Shown one piece after another: positions 33,714 through 42,317 of a DNA stretch of 64,000 bases (position 1 is the first letter of the stretch; every line of letters begins with the position of its first letter). Below the pieces are notes generated by a model. That model was not told the DNA's origin. It made no database searches and was given only the letters and a program-made list of their open reading frames with translations. Position numbers and translations under genes: made by a program. The DNA lies in assembly GCF_024172085.1 (NCBI RefSeq), contig NZ_JAMZDZ010000001.1, positions 7,936,001 to 8,000,000 on the forward strand, in the 5' to 3' direction. The DNA comes from Hamadaea flava. GTDB lineage: Bacteria > Actinomycetota > Actinomycetes > Mycobacteriales > Micromonosporaceae.

Positions 33714-34592
33714 TCAGTGCCGCGCGAAGAACTCCAGCAGATGTTTCACCACGATCTCGGGCTGGTCGTCGACGAGGAAATGGGAGGCTCCGGCGATCTC
33801 GCGTACCTCGAGGTCGTCGGCGTTGCCGGTAGGCCCGCCGAGCAGGTCGGCGCGGACGACGGGATCGTGCTCGCCGGTGAGGACCAAGGTCGGCGTGGTC
33901 AGCCGAGTCTCCCGGTACGCCCCACGCATCATGGCGATGCCGGTCGGCAGGATGAAGCCACGATAGAGGCGGGCGACCGCCTTGGCGTACGCACGATCGC
34001 GGAGCGGTGCGAGGAAGAGGTCCAGATCGGACCCTTCGATGGCGCCGGGCCGGTCGTGATAGCTCAGCATCTGCCGGGCCAGCCATTGCCGCCCGGCGGC
34101 GAGACCGCGTACGCCGACGAGCGGCGTGAGCAGCGGCAGCTGGTACCAGGCGTTGCGGAAGCGGCCCAGGAGCCGTACGTCGAACCGCATGTAGGGGTGG
34201 GGGATCGCCAGGCTGACGTAGGAGTGGACCCGGTCGGAGTGCTCGAGGCAGAGCAGGAAGGCGGCGATGGCCGACCAGTCGTGGGCGACGATCCGGACGC
34301 GGTCCAACCCGAGCGCGTCGAGCAGGTTGAGCAGGTCGCCGACGAGCGTCTCGCGGTCGTAGCCGGTGGCCGGAGCCTGGGTCCAGCCCGCGCCGCGTAG
34401 GTCGGGGACGATCACGCGATAGTCCTTGGCCAGCGCCGGGATCACGGCCCGCCACTCCCACCAGTGCTGCGGTACGCCGTGTAGCAGCACGACGGGCGAG
34501 CCCCGGCCCGCCTCGGCGACGTGCATACGCAGACCCGGCAGGTCGAGGTGACGATGCTCGACCAGTGCCGGCTCCGGATACTCGCTGGTCAT
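33714..34592 (-). CDS. Alpha/beta hydrolase (epoxide hydrolase/haloalkane dehalogenase-like)
   Basis: A 292-residue hydrolase. The oxyanion motif is LLHGVPQHWWEW and the nucleophile is Asp105 in VAHDWSA, which with Asp instead of Ser indicates the epoxide hydrolase or dehalogenase branch. The acid is probably in LTGEHDPVV and the base is His in GASHFL. It is divergent from a TetR gene with two ACTAT-type palindromes in the short spacer, so expression is likely substrate-induced. Confidence 0.85.
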   Translation of the reverse strand: MTSEYPEPALVEHRHLDLPGLRMHVAEAGRGSPVVLLHGVPQHWWEWRAVIPALAKDYRVIVPDLRGAGWTQAPATGYDRETLVGDLLNLLDALGLDRVRIVAHDWSAIAAFLLCLEHSDRVHSYVSLAIPHPYMRFDVRLLGRFRNAWYQLPLLTPLVGVRGLAAGRQWLARQMLSYHDRPGAIEGSDLDLFLAPLRDRAYAKAVARLYRGFILPTGIAMMRGAYRETRLTTPTLVLTGEHDPVVRADLLGGPTGNADDLEVREIAGASHFLVDDQPEIVVKHLLEFFARH

Positions 34593-34602
34593 GACCTCAC
34601 GG

Positions 34603-34618
34603 TACTACGATCATAGTA
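34603..34618. promoter_or_regulatory. TetR operator candidate A
   Basis: TACTA (34603-34607) and TAGTA (34614-34618) flank CGATCA. It is 10 bp upstream of the hydrolase start and resembles site B in its ACTA/TAGT arms. Confidence 0.5.
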
Positions 34619-34623
34619 TGAAG

Positions 34624-34641
34624 TCACTATGTTTATAGTGA
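34624..34641. promoter_or_regulatory. TetR operator candidate B
   Basis: TCACTAT (34624-34630) and ATAGTGA (34635-34641) are perfect 7-base inverted repeats around GTTT, ending 4 bp before the GTG start of the TetR gene at 34646. Confidence 0.7.
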
Positions 34642-34645
34642 TCAC

Positions 34646-35188
34646 GTGACGAGCACCCGCCAGCGCGCCCTGGACGCCGCGATCGACCTGATCGGCACCG
34701 AGGGACTGCGGTCGCTGACCCACGCCAGGGTGGACGCCCGGGCCGGCCTGCCGAAGGGCTCGACCTCCAACTACTTCCGCACCCGCGACGCGCTCACCGT
34801 CGGCGTGGTGGAGTGGATGGCGCAGAAGGAACTGGCCGAGATGGCGCCGCCGATGTCCCCGCGTACCGGAGACGAGCTGGTGGAGTTGCTGGCCGGGATG
34901 CTCGATTACACGACCGGGCCCAGTCGCACCCTCACCGCTGCCCGGCTGGCCCTGTTCAGCGAGGCCGCGCACGACGACCAGGTCCGCGCGGCCGTCTCGC
35001 GCGGCCATCGGCTGATGCGTACCTGGGTGGAGTCGGTGCTGACGGACCTCGGCGCGGCCGACCCGGCGACGGCTGCCAGTGCGCTGATCGCGATGAGCGA
35101 GGGCCTGATCCTGCATCGGGTCGCGCGGGGCGCGAACGACGATCCGCGGCCGATTCTGCGCCTCGTCATCGGCGCGGTGACGGACTGA
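34646..35188 (+). CDS. TetR family transcriptional regulator
   Basis: A 180-residue TetR regulator with an N-terminal helix-turn-helix (about 25-47; VDARAGLPKGSTSNYFRTRD) and a helical ligand domain. GTG at 34646 follows directly after palindrome B, so translation probably begins with little or no leader. The divergent hydrolase at 33714 is the likely target. Its C-terminal half resembles the TetR_C_31-type group, but I cannot name the ligand. Confidence 0.86.
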   Translation: MTSTRQRALDAAIDLIGTEGLRSLTHARVDARAGLPKGSTSNYFRTRDALTVGVVEWMAQKELAEMAPPMSPRTGDELVELLAGMLDYTTGPSRTLTAARLALFSEAAHDDQVRAAVSRGHRLMRTWVESVLTDLGAADPATAASALIAMSEGLILHRVARGANDDPRPILRLVIGAVTD

Positions 35189-35207
35189 TCCTGGAATAAT
35201 CGCAGGT

Positions 35208-35549
35208 GTGGACGCTGCCGTGCGCGACTATGTGGAGGCCATCCCGGCGGAGAACCGGCCGCTGTTCGACCGGCTGCACCGGATCATCCTCGCCGAGCAA
35301 CCCGGCGCGCAGGTGACGATCTCCTACGACCTGCCCACCTACACGGTGGGCAAACGCCGGCTCTACCTCGGCTCCTGGCAGCACGGCGTCTCGCTCTACG
35401 GGTGGGGCGCGGATCGCGACGGCGGGTTCCTGGCCCGTCATCCCGAGCTGAAGTCCGGCAAGGGCACCATCAAGCTCCGCCCGGAGGCGGCGGCTGAGAT
35501 CGACGACAGCGAGTTTCGTGATCTGGTACGCGCAGCGCTGTCGCCCTGA
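35208..35549 (+). CDS. DUF1801 domain protein (YdhG-like)
   Basis: A 113-residue protein of the DUF1801/YdhG family. It shows VRDYVEAIPAENRPLFDRLH, ISYDLPTYTVGKRRLYLGSW and GTIKLRP, typical of the fold. Homologues are sometimes called iron-chaperone-like because of similarity to frataxin, without firm proof. GTG at 35208 lies 19 bp after the TetR stop, so it might share its transcript. Confidence 0.82.
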   Translation: MDAAVRDYVEAIPAENRPLFDRLHRIILAEQPGAQVTISYDLPTYTVGKRRLYLGSWQHGVSLYGWGADRDGGFLARHPELKSGKGTIKLRPEAAAEIDDSEFRDLVRAALSP

Positions 35550-35584
35550 TCGGCGACCCTGCGCCGGCCGTTACGCTGGCGCGC

Positions 35585-36358
35585 ATGATCGACTCGCCGG
35601 GCGGTGCCACCCTCACCGAGCTGCTGGAGATGCTGACCTCACCGGATCCGGTGGCCCGCGACGAGCGGGCGTACACGGAATTGGTGGGCCTGGTCCGGCG
35701 GGGAGCGCTGGACGACCGGCTCGGCGAGGTCGGCGAGCGGCTCGTGCCGCTGCTCGGCCATTCCGAGGTCCAGGCGCGGGCGTTCGCTCCGCTGATTCTG
35801 GCGGCGCTGGTGAACCGGGACGCCGAGGTCGGCGGCCTCCACGACGACGCCGTACGCCGCTGGCGGGTGGCGTTCGCGACCTGGTGGCCCGCCGAGCAAG
35901 AGATCCACGGATGGGGCGGCGAGCTCGGCTGGCTGCACGCGATCGCACACGGTGCGGATCTGGCCGGGGCGTTCGGCGGCTCGCCGAGGGTCGCCGCGGC
36001 CGACCTTTCGGACCTGTTGACGGTGGTGGCCCAGCGGGTCGTCGCGCCGACCGGCTACCAGTACGCCCACCTGGAAGAAGATCGGGTCGCGCGGGCGATG
36101 ACACGGATCCTGGCGCGGCCGGAGCTGACCGGCACGGGCGCCACCGGCTGGTTGTCCGTTGTGGATGAACTGCTGGCCACGGGCGAGCCGGGGCCGCTGC
36201 CGACGCCGGTCGCCAACACGATGGCGGTGCTGCGCGCTGTGTACGTGATGGTGCATCGCAAGCCGTCGCCGCATCGGCGGCGTGTCCTGGAAGGCGTGGC
36301 GAATCGGCTGCACGTCGTCTTCGCCGACTATCCGTCGACCGAGGAGCTGTCCGCCTGA
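35585..36358 (+). CDS. DUF2785 domain protein
   Basis: A 257-residue helical protein of the DUF2785 family. The diagnostic stretch is GELGWLHAIAHGADLAG near residues 119-135. Function is unknown; the repetitive helices suggest a scaffold. It ends at a very strong hairpin shared with the convergent peptidase gene. Confidence 0.78.
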   Translation: MIDSPGGATLTELLEMLTSPDPVARDERAYTELVGLVRRGALDDRLGEVGERLVPLLGHSEVQARAFAPLILAALVNRDAEVGGLHDDAVRRWRVAFATWWPAEQEIHGWGGELGWLHAIAHGADLAGAFGGSPRVAAADLSDLLTVVAQRVVAPTGYQYAHLEEDRVARAMTRILARPELTGTGATGWLSVVDELLATGEPGPLPTPVANTMAVLRAVYVMVHRKPSPHRRRVLEGVANRLHVVFADYPSTEELSA

Positions 36359-36366
36359 TCGGCGGG

Positions 36367-36400
36367 GTGGGCTGCGCGCCCCCGTTGGCGCGCAGCCCAC
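36367..36400. terminator. Bidirectional hairpin terminator
   Basis: GTGGGCTGCGCGCC (36367-36380) and GGCGCGCAGCCCAC (36387-36400) are perfect 14-base complements with a 6-base loop, placed 8 bp after the DUF2785 stop and 19 bp after the convergent peptidase stop. Confidence 0.85.
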
Positions 36401-36419
36401 CGCAACCCGGCTCTGGAGG

Positions 36420-37838
36420 TCAGGCCGGGCAGTCCGTGAGCAGGAAAGCGCGTACCGCAGCGTCCCCGGCGGCGTCGCGTCCCTGGATCGAGTGGCCCAT
36501 TCCGGCGATCACCACGAGGCGGCCCCGAGGCGTCCGCGCCGCCTGCTCCCGGGCCCACGGCAACGGGGTGGACAGGTCCCGGTCGCCCGCGATGAGCAGC
36601 ACCGGCATGGTCAAGCGGGGGAGCCGGGGCGACGGGTTCGGCCGGGACACCGCCCAGGCGGCGCAGTTGTGCGCCAGACCCTGTCCGCCCGCGGTCTGCC
36701 GGGTGAACGGCCAGACCGACTGCTCGGACAGCCCGGCGACGGCGGCCGCGAGTTCGCCCGCCCGCTGCCCGACCGGTGTCGCCGAATCGCCCCAGGGCGC
36801 GTCCGTCAGGTCGGCGCAGACCGTCGCGATGTGCAGCCCGGCGCTGTACTGCTGGATCGGGGTGTCCGCCCCGCCCTGGATCGCGGCCACCGCCTGCGCC
36901 AGCGGCTCGACGTCACCCAGGGCGGCCTGGTGGATCAGGCTGAGCACCGGGAAGTACGCCGGTGGCCCGGCCAGCTTCGGATCGACGATGCTGCCGATGA
37001 CGATCAGGTCGTAGAGGCCGACGCCAAGCTCGGTCGAGCGGACGACCTGGGCGAGGTCGGCGGCGGGGTCGAAGCCGCAGGACTGCTCCTGGCACGCCTG
37101 CCGCAACACGTACGCCGAGCGTGCGAGCCCGTCGGCGTACAGCGTCCGCGGCCCGTCCTGGGGCACGACCGAGTCGAGCACCATGCGCGTCACGTGCTGC
37201 GGGTAGGTCAGCCCGTAGTGCTCGGCGACGAAGGTGCCGTAGGAGACGCCGTCCATCGTCCAGGCGCGTACGCCGAGGGTCTGGCGCAAGGCGTCCAGGT
37301 CGGCCACCGTGTCGGCGGTGGTGTAGAAGTTCCGGGTCTTGCCGAGGACGTCCGCGCATTCGTCGAGCGCGCTGCTCGACGCTGGAGTGACGTCGGAGGA
37401 GCCGACCTCCAGCTGCAACGCCGGGCAGTCGACGGCGGCCTCGCCGGTGCCTCGCTGGTCGACCATCACCAGCTGATAGTCCTGAAGCAGGTACGCGATC
37501 CGGGCGGTGATGCGCGGCAGCAGGCTCACGCCGGGCTGGCCGGGGCCGCCGGTGAGGAACATGAGCACGCCCCGGTGGGCGTCCCGGTTACCGGCGACGG
37601 CCGCCCGCAGCCGCAGCGTGCCCGGTACGCGACCGCTGCGGTCCAGCGGCACGCTCAGATATCCGCAGGTGAACCGATCAGCGTCGGGGCAGGGCGCGGT
37701 GTCGCTCAACCCGGCCGGGTCGGCCGCGCCGCCGGGCCTACGCCGATCGGCCGGGTGCACCGGTCCGGCCGCGCCCATCGTGCCCAGCAGGGCGAGCACC
37801 ACGACCCCGGCCGCGATCGGGAGAGGAAGTCGCTTCAT
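36420..37838 (-). CDS. Exported S33-type alpha/beta hydrolase peptidase (tripeptidyl aminopeptidase-like)
   Basis: A 472-residue enzyme with an N-terminal signal or anchor (about 1-24). The oxyanion motif is TGGPGQPG (about 96-103), the nucleophile Ser199 in GVSYGTF, the acid Asp in LIAGDRDLSTP and the base His in AGMGHSIQG; the C-terminal third matches the TAP-like domain. Such secreted proteins trim peptides from N-termini. The ATG at 37838 was chosen because GAGGG precedes it and it begins the signal peptide. It is a single transcription unit. Confidence 0.85.
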   Translation of the reverse strand: MKRLPLPIAAGVVVLALLGTMGAAGPVHPADRRRPGGAADPAGLSDTAPCPDADRFTCGYLSVPLDRSGRVPGTLRLRAAVAGNRDAHRGVLMFLTGGPGQPGVSLLPRITARIAYLLQDYQLVMVDQRGTGEAAVDCPALQLEVGSSDVTPASSSALDECADVLGKTRNFYTTADTVADLDALRQTLGVRAWTMDGVSYGTFVAEHYGLTYPQHVTRMVLDSVVPQDGPRTLYADGLARSAYVLRQACQEQSCGFDPAADLAQVVRSTELGVGLYDLIVIGSIVDPKLAGPPAYFPVLSLIHQAALGDVEPLAQAVAAIQGGADTPIQQYSAGLHIATVCADLTDAPWGDSATPVGQRAGELAAAVAGLSEQSVWPFTRQTAGGQGLAHNCAAWAVSRPNPSPRLPRLTMPVLLIAGDRDLSTPLPWAREQAARTPRGRLVVIAGMGHSIQGRDAAGDAAVRAFLLTDCPA

Positions 37839-37930
37839 GCCCTCATGCTGTCCGGCGGCCCGGCCGAACACGTTGGACTTTCATGCTCGGTTACGCGCCC
37901 AGCCGCTCGGGTGCTCGGCCGCTCGGCCGC

Positions 37931-38770
37931 TCAGCTGGGGCGTACGAGTTGTTGCATCTCGCTAGGCAGCCGGCCGAGGTGGCGCCGCATGACGCGGGTG
38001 AGATGCGACTGGTCGGCGAACCCGTAGGCGGCGGCGAGCGCGCGCAGGTTCGGCGCGCCGTCGGCGAGATCGGCGAGCACGGCCCGGACCCGCAGCCGGT
38101 TGCGGTACGCGGTCAGACTCTGCCCGGTCACCGTGTGGAAGATCCGGCTCAGATGGGGCGCCGACGCGCCCACCTCGGCGGCGAGGTCGTCGAGGCCCAC
38201 GGTGTAACCGCGTCCGATGAGGACGGCGATCGCCCGCGCGACGAGCCTGCGATGGGCCACCCACGTCTCCGGGCGGGCGGTGACCGGGACGTCCGGCGCG
38301 CTCTGCGCCGCCAGCGTACGCAGCAGGTGGTGCACCCGGTCGGCCAGCTCGAACGAGTCGATGCCCCGGTGGCAGGCCGCCACCAGCGCGCGGTGGGCCA
38401 GGTCGCCCGCGTCGCCGACGGTCAGCTCGCCGTGCGGCAACTCGAGCTCGACCTCGTCGTCCCATTGCACCGCGGTGAAGGTGTCCCCGCCGCCGATCGG
38501 GTGCGCGACCCGCAGCTCGTCGCCGGGCCGGGCGACCAGGCAGCTCGTGGCGTCGGCGAACGTCTCGACCCCGTTGACCTGCCGCAGATAGCCACCCGAC
38601 CGGCCCAGGATCACCTGGTACGCGGGCAGGTAGGCGGTGCCGCCGTAGTGCCGGCCCGACAGGTGACAGGTCATGTCGAACAGCCGCAGGCCGGGCAGTA
38701 CGCCGAGGCAGTGGCCCTCGCCCGGTCCGCTGGATCCGCGCCAGCCCTCGTCGTCGCAGTCGTCTGCCAC
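37931..38770 (-). CDS. AraC family transcriptional regulator
   Basis: A 279-residue regulator with a variable N-terminal cupin-like sensing domain and the AraC DNA-binding domain at about 180-275: LDDLAAEVGASAPHLSRIFHTVTG is the first helix-turn-helix and LRALAAAYGFADQSHLTRVMRRHLG the second. Its ligand and targets are unknown. It lies 2 bp downstream of the double-MerR gene and is probably co-transcribed with it. Confidence 0.87.
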   Translation of the reverse strand: MADDCDDEGWRGSSGPGEGHCLGVLPGLRLFDMTCHLSGRHYGGTAYLPAYQVILGRSGGYLRQVNGVETFADATSCLVARPGDELRVAHPIGGGDTFTAVQWDDEVELELPHGELTVGDAGDLAHRALVAACHRGIDSFELADRVHHLLRTLAAQSAPDVPVTARPETWVAHRRLVARAIAVLIGRGYTVGLDDLAAEVGASAPHLSRIFHTVTGQSLTAYRNRLRVRAVLADLADGAPNLRALAAAYGFADQSHLTRVMRRHLGRLPSEMQQLVRPS

Positions 38771-38772
38771 GT

Positions 38773-39495
38773 TCAGGAAGACGCGCCGGCGTGGCCGTCA
38801 GGTTGCTCGATCGAGAGATAGGCATCCAGCCGGCCCGCGCCGGCGAGCATCGCCCGGCCGCGCCGGGTCAGCCGGGCCCGCCAGTCGGCCAGCGTGGCTT
38901 CCAGCGGTTCGACGCCGCCGGCGGTGCGTACCTGGTCGAGCAGGAGGGCGATGCGATCCAGGGGGTAGCCGCCCCGGCGCAGCTGATGGGCCAGCTGGGC
39001 GTCGCGGATGTCGGCGGCGGCGTACACCCGGTAGCCGGTCGTGCGGTCCCGGTGGGGCCGCAGCAGACCGGCCCGCTCCCACTTGCGCAGGGTCGCCGGG
39101 CGTACGCCCAGCCGCCGGGCGAGCGGGCCGACGAAGCTGCTGCCGGTCGCCGGTTCGGGCCCGGCCAGGTCGCGTAACGCGTGCTCCACGGCGGTCAGCG
39201 TCTGCCGGTCCTGCCGGAGCTGGGCGTGCCCGGCGTCGATCAACTCCAGAGCCTGCTCGACGCGCTGCTCGTTGACGGCCTGCATGATCGCCGTCGCGGT
39301 GGCGTGCCCGAAGCCGGGGACCAGGGCCAGGAACGCCCGCAACGCCCGGGCGTGCGTGGCCGAGTAGGCACGATAGCCGTACGCCGAGCGCTGGGCCGGG
39401 GGGAGGATGCTGGCGTCCTCGTAGTTGCGGACGGCCTGGGTCGACAGCCCGTGCTCGCGCGCGAGGTCGACCGGGCGCAACCGAGGGGAACCCAT
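38773..39495 (-). CDS. MerR family regulator with two DNA-binding domains (TioE-like)
   Basis: A 240-residue protein that contains two MerR-type winged helices instead of one. The first (about 4-70) has VDLAREHGLSTQAVRNYEDASILPP and the second (about 120-190) has VGPLARRLGVRPATLRKWERAGLL. The arrangement resembles TioE, a MerR-type regulator in thiocoraline biosynthesis. The short C-terminal tail has no obvious ligand domain. It is divergent from the erythromycin-esterase gene with a 14-bp-spaced inverted repeat between, so it probably activates that gene in response to a drug or toxic metabolite. Confidence 0.85.
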   Translation of the reverse strand: MGSPRLRPVDLAREHGLSTQAVRNYEDASILPPAQRSAYGYRAYSATHARALRAFLALVPGFGHATATAIMQAVNEQRVEQALELIDAGHAQLRQDRQTLTAVEHALRDLAGPEPATGSSFVGPLARRLGVRPATLRKWERAGLLRPHRDRTTGYRVYAAADIRDAQLAHQLRRGGYPLDRIALLLDQVRTAGGVEPLEATLADWRARLTRRGRAMLAGAGRLDAYLSIEQPDGHAGASS

Positions 39496-39543
39496 GGTTT
39501 GAAGCTTACCGGCTGCTCTCCGAACTCACGGGAAGAAAAAGTC

Positions 39544-39571
39544 TCAACCGACGGTTCAACGATACGGTTGA
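39544..39571. promoter_or_regulatory. MerR-type operator candidate
   Basis: TCAACCG (39544-39550) and CGGTTGA (39565-39571) are perfect inverted repeats 14 bp apart, directly upstream of the esterase ATG at 39576. A third partly related GGTTCAAC lies between them. The double regulator could bind such a long site. Confidence 0.5.
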
Positions 39572-39575
39572 ATGT

Positions 39576-40778
39576 ATGACGAATCGCAGCACCCTGGCCG
39601 CCGTCGCCCGCCCGCTGACCCGGGACGGGCTGCGGGACTTCTTCGACACCTTGCCGCGCCCGCCCCGGCTGCTGGGCCTCGGCGAGCCGACCCACGGACC
39701 GCAGACCGTGCCCCGGCTCCGCAACGAGATCCTGCGATACCTGGTGGAAGACGCGGGCTTCCGATCGATCGCCATTGAGAGCGACTGCCTGGCCGGGCTG
39801 CTCGTGGCGGACTACGTGGCTACCGGAAAGGGGGATCTCGACGAGGTTCTCGCTCGTGGCATCAGCCACGGCTGGGGCGCGTACGCCGCCAACCGGGAAC
39901 TCGTCGAATGGCTGCGCGACTGCGACGAAGACGTGCGGTTCTACGGGTTCGACGCCCCGACCGAGAACATGTACGCCCGCAGCCCACGCGGGCCGCTGCT
40001 CTACGCGTACGACTATCTGGCCGAGGTGGACCCGGACCTGCTGCCCGCCGACCGGGCCGAGATCGACGGTCTGTGCGGCGACGACGCGCGGTGGGAGGAC
40101 CCCGCCGCGGCGATGGAGCCGGCGTTGGGCGTGGGTTCGAAGCCCGAGGCCGCGCGGCTGCGCGTGCTCGCCGACGACCTGCGGGCCGGGCTGTTGCTGG
40201 CCGCGCCGAGTCTGATCGCCGCGACCTCGGCCGACGACTGGTGGCGCGCGGAGCTGCACGTGCGGATGGCCGCGCGGTTGTTGCAGTACCACGCGGCGCT
40301 GGCCCACGACTGGCCCGGCCGGATCAACCGGCTGATGGCCCTGCGGGACGCGATCATGGCCGAGAACCTGCTGTCTATCGTGGAACGTGAGGCGCGGCGC
40401 GGCCCGACACTGGTGTTCGCGGCCAACGCGCACCTCCAGCGGCAGATCAGCCGTTGGGAGCTGGCCGGGCCGAAGCTCGCCTGGTGGAGTGCGGGCGCGA
40501 TCGCCGCGACCCGGCTCGGCGACGCCTACGCCTTCATCGCGACCGGGCTGGGCACCGTGCCCGACCGGGAGATCGGCACGCCCGATCCGAACACTGTGGA
40601 GGGACAGCTGACCGCGCTCGACTCGGATCGCCTGCTGCTGACCGGTTCGGCGCTGGCCGCGTCGCTCGCGGACCTCGCTCCACGCACCGGAATCCCGGCC
40701 ACCGCCGGGTACTTCCCGCTCGATCCGGCACACCTCGCGGAGGCCGACGGCGTCGCCTTCCTCCGCGAGGCGCGCTGA
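39576..40778 (+). CDS. Erythromycin esterase family protein
   Basis: A 400-residue member of the Ere family. The active-site region LGLGEPTHGPQTV (about 34-45) and FRSIAIESD are characteristic, as is VFAANAHLQRQI later. Ere enzymes hydrolyse the macrolactone ring in resistant bacteria, while many homologues have other or unknown substrates. The ATG at 39576 lies within a few bases of the operator, so the mRNA may be nearly leaderless. It is paired with a drug-sensor-like MerR regulator, which supports a detoxification role. Confidence 0.85.
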   Translation: MTNRSTLAAVARPLTRDGLRDFFDTLPRPPRLLGLGEPTHGPQTVPRLRNEILRYLVEDAGFRSIAIESDCLAGLLVADYVATGKGDLDEVLARGISHGWGAYAANRELVEWLRDCDEDVRFYGFDAPTENMYARSPRGPLLYAYDYLAEVDPDLLPADRAEIDGLCGDDARWEDPAAAMEPALGVGSKPEAARLRVLADDLRAGLLLAAPSLIAATSADDWWRAELHVRMAARLLQYHAALAHDWPGRINRLMALRDAIMAENLLSIVEREARRGPTLVFAANAHLQRQISRWELAGPKLAWWSAGAIAATRLGDAYAFIATGLGTVPDREIGTPDPNTVEGQLTALDSDRLLLTGSALAASLADLAPRTGIPATAGYFPLDPAHLAEADGVAFLREAR

Positions 40779-40782
40779 CGGT

Positions 40783-42231
40783 CTAACGCCAGCCGGGCTC
40801 CGCGGATCGCCTGCGCAGCGCGATCCCCAGCACGACGCCCGTGTACGCACAGAGCACGGCGAGCCCGGCCCACCCCGGCAGCGGGTAGTACCCGTTCGCC
40901 GGGGTGTAATGGGCCGTGACCTGGGCGTACTCGGTCAGCGTCTGCTGCATCGCGAAGCCTGCGGCCGGCGTCAGCCGCAGCAGCCAGGTGCCGGCCACGT
41001 CGGGCAGGAACGGCACGACCGTGACCGCGTAGGGAAGGGCGACCAAAGCCAGTGCGACTCCGGTGGCGGTCCAAGCCCGCCGCAGCACCACGCCCAGCCC
41101 GTACGCGAACACCGTGGCGAGCGCGAGAACCGCCGCGAGCCCCAGGACGACGCGTACGCCGGTGAGCATCGGCAACTGATCGACCGGGATGTCCTTGCCG
41201 GCCAGGATCGCCATGCTCACCGGCACGGTCACACCGATGGCCACCAGCGCGGTGGCGAACGCGGCCACCCCGATCCGCACTGCGCCCCGGCGCAGGTCGC
41301 CGCCCGCACCAGCGGTACGCGCCCCGTGCCGGGCACCGACGACGAGCAGGATGATCAGCGCCACCAGCAGCCCCGACAGCGTCCGTTCAGCGGAGATCCC
41401 GCCGTCCTCGGAGATCGGGCCGATGTCGCCGGTGCCGGCGATCGTCACCACGCCGTTCTGCTCGCTCGCCCCGGACGCCGTGTGGAACTTCTCCCAGTCG
41501 GTGTGGTTCATGTCGCCGACGGCCGCACTCTGCCAGTCGCCGCCTCCCGCCGTCGTTCCCTCGGTCGTGATCTTGTCGAAGACGCCGACGGCCTGGGTGA
41601 ACCGGACCTCCTCCAGACCTCCGCCGAGCCCGATCTCCCGCAGTGACAAGTCGCCGGGCGAGGTGGCGAGCAGACCCACCTGAGCAGTCTCGGGCAACCC
41701 CGGCAGCCTGGCCGATCCGACCTTCCGCCAGGTCGTGCCGTCGGCCGACTCGAAGCCCTCGACGGTGTCCCCGGTACGCCTCAGGCGAAGCCAGCGCGGG
41801 GACTGCTCCGACACGCCACTCGCCGATCCGGCCGCCCCGGCGACGTCTTCGGTGTAGGCGTACTGGAACCGGACGCCGTGGCTGCCGGTCATCACGAGCG
41901 CGGCATATGGCGACCCTGGGCGTACGCCGTCCTTGACGATGACGCCGACCTTCGCCCACGGCGTCAGCCCTGGCACGATCTCGTCGTGGTCCGGCGGGGG
42001 ATAGGTGATCGTGCCGGTCATGGAGGTCAGCCGGACCGTGATCGCGCCGGTCGCCCCCAGGTCGCGATGCCGGAACCAGAACCGGTCACTGACCAGTGCG
42101 CCGCCGCTGTCCTGGGCGGCCGCCGGGCACGGGCCGTCGCACGAGGACTGGTTGCCGAAGGCGTACAGCAGGCCCAGGGCCACCACGCTCAGCACGGCGG
42201 CAGCCAGCGCGAGGAGTGTCTTCTTCGTCAT
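40783..42231 (-). CDS. ABC-2-type permease-like membrane protein with DUF1349-like extracytoplasmic domain
   Basis: A 482-residue membrane protein. A first span (about 6-25) is followed by a large beta-rich extracytoplasmic domain (about 40-270); WLRLRRTGDTVEGFESADGTTWRKVG is typical of DUF1349 concanavalin-like folds. About five spans follow (about 280-470), resembling ABC-2 permeases. There is no adjacent ATPase. It is divergent from the histidine kinase at 42318 across about 85 bp. It could be the target or sensor partner of that two-component system. The function is unknown. Confidence 0.68.
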   Translation of the reverse strand: MTKKTLLALAAAVLSVVALGLLYAFGNQSSCDGPCPAAAQDSGGALVSDRFWFRHRDLGATGAITVRLTSMTGTITYPPPDHDEIVPGLTPWAKVGVIVKDGVRPGSPYAALVMTGSHGVRFQYAYTEDVAGAAGSASGVSEQSPRWLRLRRTGDTVEGFESADGTTWRKVGSARLPGLPETAQVGLLATSPGDLSLREIGLGGGLEEVRFTQAVGVFDKITTEGTTAGGGDWQSAAVGDMNHTDWEKFHTASGASEQNGVVTIAGTGDIGPISEDGGISAERTLSGLLVALIILLVVGARHGARTAGAGGDLRRGAVRIGVAAFATALVAIGVTVPVSMAILAGKDIPVDQLPMLTGVRVVLGLAAVLALATVFAYGLGVVLRRAWTATGVALALVALPYAVTVVPFLPDVAGTWLLRLTPAAGFAMQQTLTEYAQVTAHYTPANGYYPLPGWAGLAVLCAYTGVVLGIALRRRSAEPGWR

Positions 42232-42317
42232 GGCGTCGGTTCTACGGAGCACGCCGTAACACCGCCCGAACCGCGGTTGTCATGCCGTTGTTAGGTCGGG
42301 CGGGGCATCCTTGGGGC

